A stretch of DNA of 64,000 bases from Marchantia polymorpha subsp. ruderalis. Its lineage: Eukaryota > Streptophyta > Marchantiopsida > Marchantiales > Marchantiaceae. The translations under genes were made by a program, and so were the position numbers. Shown here piece by piece: positions 54,683 through 64,000 of this stretch. Below the pieces are notes generated by a model. The model was not told where the DNA came from and made no database searches. It saw only the letters and a program-made list of their open reading frames with translations. The stretch spans positions 29,328,501 through 29,392,500 of the forward strand of contig AP031352.1 of NCBI GenBank assembly GCA_037833965.1, in the 5' to 3' direction. Each line of letters starts with the position of its first letter. Positions within the stretch are counted from its first letter, which is position 1.

Positions 54683-55543
54683 TGTAAGACCGGGTGTTGC
54701 ACATATGTACTAAGTCTTAGAAGTGGTCAAGGGAATAAGGATGATTAGCCAAGGCATAGCTAAGACTAGCTAGTTATGACTAAACTAGTTAGTTATAACT
54801 AAGTTTATCTAGTCATGACTAAGTTTAGCTACAATGTCTATAGTTGGCGGAGTAATTAGCGGAGTTCTAGAAGAATGGAGTGAGCACTTCTATTTTGTCT
54901 TTTACAAGGAGTGAGCACTTCTATTTTGTCTTATACAAAAGTTCTAGATTCCAAGGGATTAGATATTTGACTAGAAGCTTGGATTTGATTGGTTTGACTA
55001 AATGTATGAAAGATGATTGGCTAGACTAAGTCTAATGTTGACTTAGTGGCTAGGAAGCTTGTAGAAGTTTAAAAGCTTCCAATGGCATGTCGCCACCTCA
55101 ACCTTGGATTCCGGAAGCTTCTAGAAGGTTTAGGTAGGCCAATGGCATGTTGCCACGTAGAGAAGGTTAGTCAAACTTACCTAGGTAAAAGTAAGTTAGG
55201 AGAAATTACCACATGTTACTATGGTAACTTCTCAAGTAGTATAAATAGAGAGGTAGAGTAGCACCTCTCAAGCAAGTTTGGAGAGTCATGTGTGAGGACT
55301 TGTTTCAATAATGAAGGAGTGAAGTTTTCGAGTATCTTGGAGTATCGACGTGTGTTTGCGTTTATGTGAAGAGGGTGATGTGAGGAGAGTTTGTGTGTGT
55401 GAGTTGGAGTGATACATGAGAGTTTGTGAGAGAAGGTGTTTGTGACATGAGTGAGAGTATGAATCCTAGTCTTCTAGAACCATGATGCGCTACCACAAAG
55501 CCATCAGAGGTAGACCTGAGTGAGAGTCAGCCCGGAGGTTGCA
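54683..55543 (+). repeat. 3' LTR of element C
   Basis: 861 bp, identical by eye to 47690-48550. A G-rich tract (GGGGGTAAA, 54674-54682) precedes it as a weak polypurine tract. It is followed by GGAC and the resumed family A LTR. Confidence 0.96.
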
Positions 55544-58500
55544 GGACGGAGTTGCGGCGGCGGAAGCGCCGACGAAGAGACAAGAAACGGACGGACTGGA
55601 CGGAGACGGCTGACCACGGTCAACGCCTTCCGCGCCAGCGCGACGCCGCGCACGGAATTCGCCTGCGCACAGGCGAGCGCCTGTGCACAGGAGGATGAAG
55701 TTCCGCGCCGGCGGAGAATCCGCCGAGGAGTCTGCCTGCGCATAGGCAGGAGTTGAACTTTTGTCCGACATGCGGACACACGCGTCAAGGCAGAGGGGGA
55801 TTGGCCGAGGGGCGGTACGAACAAGTGTACCGCGCAAGGCGGAAAACTCGCCTTCGGCGCTACGCCCCCATGTCCGCGGGGTAATACGCTCGCGGAGTTC
55901 AAATCCGCCAATTTGAGCGTGAGAGTTTAATCGGCGACGGCGGAGCGTGAAGCCGCGCGTGAGAGCGGAGACCGTTCCAGCGTAGAGCCGGCGCGGCCAT
56001 CAAGTGAGACGTTCTCCACGAGCAAGAGCCGACCATGACCTTCGACCGGGCGGCGGAGAACGTCCCATTCTTGAATTCGCGATTCCAATCTCTTGTGTGC
56101 GCTGCGCGCATCCATCTGCTGGCTGCTAAACATTCTCGACGTCGCCGCACAGGAGATTTCTTGTTGATTGAGGGAGAAGTGAATGCGCGTGATTTGGAAT
56201 TGAGGGCGATTAGAGTTTGCCGAGAGAGAAAGGAGCTCGGGCGGTGCGGAAGTAGAATGAGCGGGCGAGCGAACCCCAGGAACGCAATGACGAGACCGGG
56301 CAGATTGAGGATGGTGCCACTTCGCCTACCACAGAACGGGCTGCGCGCTTTCGAGGAGCGCTTAATAGCAAGAAAGCTCGATTTCTTGCTATGAGGATGG
56401 AACTACATCTGTGCGAATATGGTGCGCGAGTGGCTAGAGCCACAGGTACCACCCTCGCGCGGATTGCGTCCGCATGTTGATCGGTGGACAGTCCAAGATT
56501 GGGCGCAGGCGTTGGGAAGATGTGCTGGCATGCCAGGGCATCTCCTTTTCGACAGTGAGAGCATCAAGGTGACCAAGCAGGAAGAGGCGCAATTTGTGGA
56601 GCTGTTCAAGACCGGGAGGTCTACCAAGAATGGGTACAGGACCCGTGATTACAAGGATCGATTTCGCCGAACTTTGTCCGCGGCGCTGATGCAATTACTG
56701 CAGCCACACCGCGCCTGCTACATCACATTGTGGCAGGTCTCTTTTGTGGAGTGCGTCATCGAAGGAACTCCAATTCACTGGGCGAGCATCCTGCACAGGG
56801 TGATGCGACAGCACGCTTTTGAGGAGAAGGGGGGAACTCTAAACCATCTTTCTCCTTTCCTCATCAATTTTTATCGACAGCGGAATTGTTTGACAGCGGC
56901 GGAGCTTGAGCATTTTCCGCCATTGTCCGTCGACCATCCCGGAAAGTATGTGCGGGAGAATGAGGTCGACATTGATGCAGAGGAGTCACCGACTTCTACC
57001 CCATCAAGGCGGAGGGACGAAGGGAGAAACACTCCTGCAACACGAGTGCCGCGGAAGCGGCGATGGAGAGAAGAGTCCAAAGAGGAGCAGCATCAAGAAC
57101 CCTCTGCTCCCATTCGACCGCGGCCGCTGTACGAGTCATTCAGCCGGCCGAAGCAGAAGGCACGCAGACTGGTGTTACCAGCCGACAGTGCGGACACGGC
57201 GACGATTGCGACGGAGAAAGGAAGTGCGTCGCCAGAGAAGCATGAGGAAGCGCGGACGACCGCAGGAGCAACGGGTCACGCTGCAACCTCGACGGGAGAG
57301 AGGCCGCCTACGGGCCAAGGGCCTCCGGAGTTACCACGTGCGTTGCGGACAGATGTTCCGTTTGCGCACAGACGAGACTCCGCGGACGGACGAGCCTCCG
57401 CGGACAGGCGATCACAAGTGGACGTGGATCTACGCTTACGCGTGGGAAGGAGCAGTCCGCCTGTGCACAGGTCGCCTGTGCACAGGACACCTCCACACGT
57501 GCCGCCTGTGCACAGGCAAGAATCACCCCCGTTCCAACGTAGGAAGGGGAAGGAGCCGGCGGAAGAACCGCCTACGAGACACCGGCCCTCGGGGCCAGAC
57601 CCTCCGGCGCACCACGCGCCGCAATTTGCGCCTTCGGCGCCAGGGTCTTCGAGCCGAGGAGATACGAGCAGGGAGCGTGCGGAGGCCGCACCATCGGCGG
57701 GTAGTCCGCCGATAGATGCGCCTTCGGCGGTAGGGCCTATAGGCCAAGGGACATCGGGCGAGCGGCCCCCGGCCACGTCGCCTTTGGCGATGGATGTCCG
57801 CGGCGCTACGCCTGCGGCGGACAAGGCGCCGGCATTTGCGCCTGCGCACAGGCCGAGCACAGCCCCCACGGACCGATCAAGGGAGCAGCAACAGACGGAG
57901 GAGCGGAGTGACTGTCCGCGGGATGAAATTTCGATGCGCGATGCGCAATCAAACCCCGCGCAGCCACCCTCCGCTCGATCGCCTTCGGCGGCGGGCGTCG
58001 GCGGCAGAGAGGACACGGTAGACGACCAACAAGCGAGCGGCGGGGATGCCGCACGGGCACATTCGCCTACCGCCTTAGACATTTTGGCGAAGAGCAGCGA
58101 GGCTGTAGCCGTGCTTTCGCAGGCAGCACACGTCGACGACGTGCAGCCCCACTCGGGGCAGTCGCCGACGCAATCAATGGCGACTGAAATTCTCCACTCG
58201 GATGATGACGACGGAGGCTCCACCGAAGAAATGTCAGGAGCAGAGGACACCGAGGAGGAGGAGGAGGAAATTGTTGGAGCGCCGGCGGCGGCGCTCTCTG
58301 AGCAGGTGATTCCGTTGCTGAGGTACTTGGATCGCAAGGTCGATAAATACGCCGACCCACTTCAGCCGGGATCTTACATCGAGTTAGTGCGCAGGCGGAC
58401 TCGCACTAAAGTCCACACCAGCAAGCTGTTAGCTAGAGTGGACCAGGAGTTAAGGGAATTGAAGGAGAAGCATGCATGCTTGTGGGGTCAGTATAAACTT

Positions 58501-60151
58501 AATCAGAAATTCTACAAGCACTCCGAGAAGGTGAAGGATGAGAAACTGGACGAGCTCACCAAGGAGCAGGTGAAGGTCAAGGAAGCACTCATTTCTCAGC
58601 AGGCCCACAATCGGATTTTGTCAGAGGAGCTCGTGCGACAGACGCGGTTGTTGGAACAATGTCAGCTCGCACGGCAGGCGGATGAGGAGTTAATCCGCAG
58701 GTTACAGTCAGAGTGTGGCGAATTGAGAGCGCAACGTGCTGAGGCCGAATCGCAATTAGTGATAATTGAAGAGGATCGCACGAAGGTGGAGACGGCGAGG
58801 CGTGTCGCCCACTGTCTCAAGGGCTACGCCCACTGGGAAGTGAAGGCGCAGGAGAGACTCACACTGCGTGAGTTTGAATTGCGCGCAGCCGGGTTGTTGT
58901 CAGGCGACAGTAGGAGTCGGCGGAAGGTAGCAAAGAAGCTCGATGCTTTTCTGTCGAAGGCGCAGGATACCATGTCCGCCCTCGAAGTGGAGGTGTCCGC
59001 GGCGTTGCAGCGTTTGGGACTGCGCAGTCGAGCGGAAGATTGGCAGGGTAGGGGGTTAGTGCGCGGCAGTCCGCCGCGCAGGAGACGTAGTACAGGTTCC
59101 GCGGAGTGTAGTGTAGCGTGGTTCCGTGCAGGCGTGTAGCGTAGTGCAGTGTAGTGCTAGGTAGGACTTAGAAGGTATAAAATAGTTCCAGGCGTTTTGC
59201 CTGGGGTTCTTTCCCATCAGAAGTGCAGATCAGGAACCCATTTCCTTTGCGTGTTTGTGTCCTTGAGTTCTGTCACCACGCACGAGGAGTTACAACTTAG
59301 CGTTCCGCATTTTGTAGCTGAAGGCCTTCGGCCGAATGTTCAGAGCTAGTACATTGGTTAGAGACTTGAGTAGTTCGGATCTGCACCTGCGGGTGACTGC
59401 CGATGCTCAGAGCCAGTGACTAGTTAGATACTTGAACAGTTTCGCCCCTACACCTTCGAGTGTTTCTTTCCGATTGTACTCCTTGGGATTTTTCCCCTGA
59501 ATGCCAAAGTGAAGTTTTGCCACTTCGTGTAAGCCTTGGTTGTAAATTCAGGTTACGCTGCAGCAGGTACCTTGAGGGTAACCCCTGTAGTATTTCTGGG
59601 AATGACAAGTGCCTGAGAATTCAAACTCTTCAATAGACTGTTGTTGTGTTACTGGAATGTTTCACAGTGAGTCCTTCAGTGTGGACCTGTGTTCTCTGCG
59701 CGTTTCGTGAGTTGAGAGTGTTGTTCACCGCGTAGGAGTGACTTCGATCCGAAGTAGGCAGTCCAAACCGGGTTTCCTACATTAGCAGCAAGCTAGTGGA
59801 AGTGTTGTAAAAGCCGGAGTTGGAAGTCACTGCCTGCAGCCTTGCCGAGTGTGCTCGCGAGAGACTTTCCCCCTGAAATCTTGAAGTAGAGGTCCTAACG
59901 GATCTCTGGGTTGTATTTCTGTAGTTTCAGGTGTGTGTGTGTGTGTGTGTGTGTTACGCTGCACTGTGCGACCTCCGAGTGCGCTCCGAGTGGACACTTG
60001 CAGTATTTCTGGGAGTGACAGTCGCCTGAGAATTCAAACTCATCAATAGTCTGTTAAACGTGACACTTTGTACCCTGTGTGTTCCTCTGTCCCTGTGGGT
60101 TCGACCTTTCTACCACTATATTGCAGTTTTAGCCTTTAGTGGGTTATTACA
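55544..60151 (+). repeat. Right piece of the A-3 3' LTR
   Basis: It resumes the LTR after element C and runs to its end GTTATTACA at 60151. It carries the U3 gene from 56035 to 59139 (about one break), the TATA box at 59176-59182, and U5. Together with 47366-47689 it makes about 4.9 kb of the 5.4-kb LTR. It shares private variants with 36140-38075. Confidence 0.88.
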
Positions 60152-61849
60152 ATTACGGAGACAAGAGCGCCGACGTAGAGGCAAGAGAAATGGACAGACT
60201 GGACGGAGTCCATTGACCGCGGTCAACGCCTTCGGCGCTGCTCCTGCGGCGAGGGACCTACGCGGACGAACGTCCTGTGTGCGGACGGAATTTGCCTACG
60301 CATAGGCGAGCGCCTACGCAAAGGCAGATGAAATTCTGCGCCGGCGGAAACTCCGCCAGGGATTCCACCTACGCAGAAGGGAGTTCGACTTTTGTCCTAT
60401 GCGCGGACGAACGCCTTCGGCAGAGCGGGACTAGCCAAATTGAAGTACGAAGGAGTGTAGCGCGTCGGCGAGAAATCCGCCTTCGGCGATGCGCGCCCAT
60501 GGCCGCGGCATGATACGCTGGCGGAGTTCAAATTACCAATTCGAGCGTGTGAGTGAAGTCGGCGTCGGCGGAGCGTGAAGCCGCGCGTGAGAGAGAGGCC
60601 GTTATACCGCGGAGCCGGCGCGGCCATCAAGTGATTCGACCTTCACGACCGAGAGCCGACCATGACCTCCTACGAGGAGACAGAGGACGCCCCATTCTTG
60701 AATTTGCGATTTCAATTTCTGGTGCGAGTTGCGCGCGTCCACCTGCTAGCTGAGAGACGTTCTAGACATCACCGCGCGGAGAGTTACTAGGTGGGTGAGA
60801 GAGAATTGAGTGCGCGACAGTTGGAATTGAGAGAAATTAGAGTTTGCAGAGGAGGCAGAAGCGCGAGCAAGAGGCTCGGGCAGAGCAGAGAGAGAGTTGC
60901 GCGAACCAATTTCAAGAACGCAATGTCGAAATCGATGAGGCTGCGGATGGTGCCACTCAAGCTCCCGCAGAACGGGTTGCGTGCTTTTGAGGAACGGCTG
61001 ATTGCAAGGAAACTCGAGTTCTTGCTGTGGGGATGGAATTACGTGTGCGTAGACATGGTGCGCAAATGGCTGGACGAGGAACGACCATCTACGCGCGGAT
61101 TACGTCCGCACGTAGATAGATGGACTGTCCGCGATTGGGGACAAGCATTGGGGAGGTGCGCAGGTGAGGACGGGTACCTCCTATTCGAGAGTGAGAGCGT
61201 AAAGGTAACAAGACAAGACAAAGCCTCCTTCGTGAAATTATTCAAGCGGGAGAGGTCTTCCAAGAACGGGTACAGGACCCGCGACTACAAAGATCGTTTC
61301 CGCAGGACCGTAGCGATGGCGCTGCTGCAATTGTTGCAGCCGCATCGCACTACGTACATTACGTTGTGGCAGGTGTCCTTCGTGGAGCTCATCTTGGCCG
61401 GAGCTCCAGTTCACTGGTCGCGTATCTTGCATAGGGTGATGCGACAGCATGCTTTCGAGGAGCGGGGAGGAACTCTCAATCACCTCTCCCCCTTCTTGAT
61501 AAATTTTTATCGGGAGATGAATTGTTTAACCGCGGCGGAGCGTGTTCGATTTCCGCCATTGTCAATCGACCATCCCGGGAGGTAATGTGCGGGATAACGA
61601 GGTAGACACCGACGCGGAGGATTCACCGACTTCCACTCCACCGACTCAATAGGATGCGGGGAGAGACACACCCACAGCGAGAGTGCCGCGGAAGCGAAGG
61701 TGGAGAGAGGAACCGGAGAAAGAGCAACGTCGAGAATCAGCTGCTCTCACACGAAAGCGGCCACTGCACGAAGTCTGCAGCCGGCCGAAGCAGAAGGCAC
61801 GCAGGCTTTTGTTACCAACCAGCAGCGCAGAAACGGCGACGCTCGCCAC
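60152..61849 (+). mobile_element. Older, diverged family A LTR fragment
   Basis: It matches the family A LTR from about 750 bases after the LTR start, with many substitutions, up to 61849 where another LTR is inserted. The conserved domain of the U3 protein is still open over 264 codons at 60791-61585 and aligns residue by residue with the younger copies. Short palindromes of the A-T type (GCCTACGCATAGGC) are present. The U3 gene as a whole has a few breaks. Its left end is cut by the A-3 LTR. Confidence 0.82.
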
Positions 61850-64000
61850 TGTGGTACCCCACTTTTGGTAATTTTGAGGAAATTAAAACATTTTTGGAAA
61901 ACGGTACCACGGCAGCAATGTAAATAGCCTTCGGTGCATCAAAACAGAGTGAATTCGGAAGATCGCAGAGATTCTCGAGGGACCTCGTGGAATCTAGGAG
62001 TTGGGTGCAGCGGTAAGGAAGGGCACCATCCTCCCTGCGAGCTCTGCAGTTAGGATTCCTACGGCGCAAGGCGCAAAATCCGCCTTCGGCGCTGTGTCCG
62101 CGGCGGTAGGGAAATCCTTCATATTTAGGTCAACCCCCAAACGTCTTGACTTAGTTAGGGTCTTGTTGGAAAGAGCTCAACGCGCTGATTCCAACGAGCC
62201 CAAGAACGCCAACAACGGATGAGGACTTCGGGAGTTATGAAGGTTGTAAGATACTCAGCTCTTCGCCTGTGCACAGGCGGAGAAGTTTTGTCCTATGCGC
62301 GGACGAAGGAAGTTCGCCTGCGCACAGGCGAAATAGGGTTTTGATATAGGCGCGAACTTTGCCTACGCACAGGCGTCCGCCTGTGCACAGGCGCTTCGAC
62401 GTCGGCGGGAAATCCGCCTTGGGCCCTAGAAATGCGCCTTGTGAGGTAGAAATTGTACGGCGCCTTCTGCGCCAGCGCAACGCCACGGACGAGCAAGGAG
62501 CCGCCAGAATAGTAAAATCCGTACGGACCGTACGGACGGGACAGATGGATGCGCTCTTGGACGGACGGAGTTGCGGCGGCGAAAGCGCCGACGGAGAGGC
62601 AAGGAACGGACAGTCTGGACGGAGTCGGTTGACCGCGGTCAACGCCTTCCGCGCCAGCGCATCGACGCGTACGGAATTCGCCTACGCACAGGTGAGCGCC
62701 TGTGCACAGGCGGGTGAAGTTCCGCGCCGGCGGAGATTCCGCCGCGGGGTCCGCCTGCGAGCGGAGCGGGAGTTGAACTTTTGTCCGACTGGACACACGC
62801 GCCGAGGCAGAGGAGGATTGGCTGAGGAGCGGTACGTACGAGTGTACCGCGCAAGGCGGAAAATCCGCCTTCGGCGCTGCGCACCCATGTCCGCGGCGTA
62901 GTACGCTCGCGGAGTTCAAATTCGCCAATTCGAGCGTGAGAGTTTAATCGGCGACGGCGGAGCGTGAAGCCGCGCGTGAGAGCGGAGACCGTTTTAGCGT
63001 AGAACCGGCGCAGCCATCAATTGAGTCGTCCTTCACGAGCAAGAGCCGACCATGACCTTCGACCGGGAGGCGGAGAGCGTCCCATTCTTGAATTCGCGAT
63101 TCCATTCTCTAGTGCGAGCTGCGCGCGTCCATCTGCTGGCTGCTAAGCATTCTCGACATCGCCGCGCAGAGGATTTCTTGGTGATTGAGGGAGAAGTGAG
63201 TGCGCGTGATTTGGAATTGAGGGCGATTAGAGTTTGCCGAGGAAGAAAGGAGCTCGAGCGGAGCGGAAGGAGAATTAGCGAGCGGGCGAACTCCAAGAAC
63301 GCAATGACGAGACTGGGCCGATTGCGGATGCTGCCGCTCCGACTACCACAGAACGGGCTGCGCGCTTTCGAGGAGCGCCTGATAGCAAGAAAGCTCGATT
63401 TCTTGATATGGGGATGGAATTACATCTGTGTGGATATGGTGCGCGAGTGGCTAGAGCCACAGGGACCACCTTCGCGCGGATTGCGTCCGCATGTCGATCG
63501 GTGGACGGTCCAAGATTGGGCGCAGGCATTGGGGAGATGTGCCGGCATGCCAAGGCACCTCCTTTTCGATAGTGAGAGCGTCAAGGTGACCAAGCAGGAA
63601 GAGGCGCAATTTGTGGAGCTGTTCAAGAAGGGGAAGTCTACCAAGAATGGGTACAAGACCCGCGATTACAAGGATCGACTCCGCCGGACTTTGTCTACGG
63701 CGCTGCTGCAATTACTGCAGCCACACCGCGCCTGCTACATCACATTGTGGCAGGTCTCTTTTGTGGAGTGCATCATCGAGGGAACTCCAATTCATTGGGC
63801 GAGCATCCTGCACAGGGTGATGCGACAGCACGCTTTTGAGGAGAAGGGGGGAACTCTAAATCATCTCTCTCCTTTCCTCATCAATTTTTATCGACAGCGA
63901 AATTGTTTGACCAAGGCGGAGCTTGCTCGTTTTCCACCGTTGTCCGTCGACCATCCCGGGAGGTATGTGCGGGAGAATGAGGTCGACACTGATGCAGAGG
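61850..64000 (+). mobile_element. Diverged family A LTR, running off the window
   Basis: It begins TGTGGTACCCCAC after the flank GCCAC inside the older LTR fragment. It follows the family layout at clearly lower identity than the younger copies: hairpin region, palindromes, then an open U3 gene from 63052. The right end is outside the window, so its type (solo or full) is unknown. Confidence 0.85.
63052..64000 (+). CDS. U3 protein of the diverged LTR, partial at the window edge
   Basis: Open from the ATG at 63052 to the last base (more than 316 codons). The N-terminal part and the whole conserved domain (L-P-Q-N-G-L-R-A-F-E-E-R to V-D-H-P-G-R) are present. Differences from the intact copy at 32001 are mostly conservative (for example I/V, R/K, D/E). 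It shows that a second, diverged lineage of family A keeps this gene open. Confidence 0.8.
   Translation, partial: MTFDREAESVPFLNSRFHSLVRAARVHLLAAKHSRHRRAEDFLVIEGEVSARDLELRAIRVCRGRKELERSGRRISERANSKNAMTRLGRLRMLPLRLPQNGLRAFEERLIARKLDFLIWGWNYICVDMVREWLEPQGPPSRGLRPHVDRWTVQDWAQALGRCAGMPRHLLFDSESVKVTKQEEAQFVELFKKGKSTKNGYKTRDYKDRLRRTLSTALLQLLQPHRACYITLWQVSFVECIIEGTPIHWASILHRVMRQHAFEEKGGTLNHLSPFLINFYRQRNCLTKAELARFPPLSVDHPGRYVRENEVDTDAE

Larger units (their letters stand above)
47690..55543 (+). mobile_element. Element C: Ty3/gypsy with leader reading frames, looks whole
   Basis: A 7,854-bp element with 861-bp LTRs (TGTAAGACCGG...GGTTGCA) that I read as identical, so the insertion is very recent. It is flanked by GGAC on both sides (47686-47689 and 55544-55547). 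That is a 4-bp duplication, where 5 is usual for this superfamily. The empty site is visible in other family A LTRs (for example near 31507). A primer site follows the 5' LTR, then 1.3 kb of leader with three small frames, then one long gag-pol frame. It looks whole. Confidence 0.96.

Overview
The window is a stack of nested LTR retrotransposons from a land-plant genome; I see no host gene, rRNA or tRNA gene in its 64 kb. Plant origin is inferred from Ty3/gypsy lineages typical of plants: a chromodomain element primed by initiator tRNA-Met, and non-chromodomain Tat/Athila-like elements with a tRNA-Asp-type primer site. Nothing identifies the species. All recognisable elements lie on the + strand apart from one 99-bp inverted fragment.

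Layout. 1-3195 is a truncated Ty3/gypsy pol. 3196-3874 is unassigned and ends in a 33-bp tandem repeat. From 3875 to the right edge nearly everything belongs to one family, here called family A, or to elements inserted into it. Family A has LTRs of about 5.4 kb (TGTGGTACC...GTTATTACA) around an internal region of only 5.8 kb. Its parts are: an old LTR fragment (3875-5457); rearranged LTR pieces (5458-5803); copy A-1 (5804-10043); a 99-bp inverted LTR piece (10044-10142); copy A-2 (5' LTR 10143-21604, internal region 21605-27400, 3' LTR from 27401); a solo LTR (30757-36139) inside that 3' LTR; copy A-3 (36140-60151, broken) with another solo LTR (40891-46287) in its internal region; and two older, diverged LTR copies (60152-61849 and 61850 to the window end). 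Element B (12674-18735), a chromovirus, sits in the 5' LTR of A-2. Element C (47690-55543), which looks whole and has LTRs identical by eye, sits in the 3' LTR of A-3.

How the genes work together. In A-2 a Gag-protease frame is followed in the same frame by RT-RNase H-integrase, separated by one UAG in the tobacco-mosaic-virus-type leaky context. The family A LTR carries, upstream of its own TATA box and so in U3, a gene for a protein of about 1,046 residues with a conserved globular domain, a long disordered middle and a C-terminal coiled coil. It would lie at the 3' end of the genomic RNA, as nef and sag do in retroviral U3. Diverged copies differ mostly at silent positions, so the protein appears to have been under selection.

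The other notable signals are a pair of small related reading frames between primer site and gag in two unrelated elements (B and C), an extra zinc-knuckle frame in the leader of C, a perfect four-unit heat-shock element in the LTR of C, covarying palindromes in the family A LTR, and an LTR mosaic that records recombination between copies.
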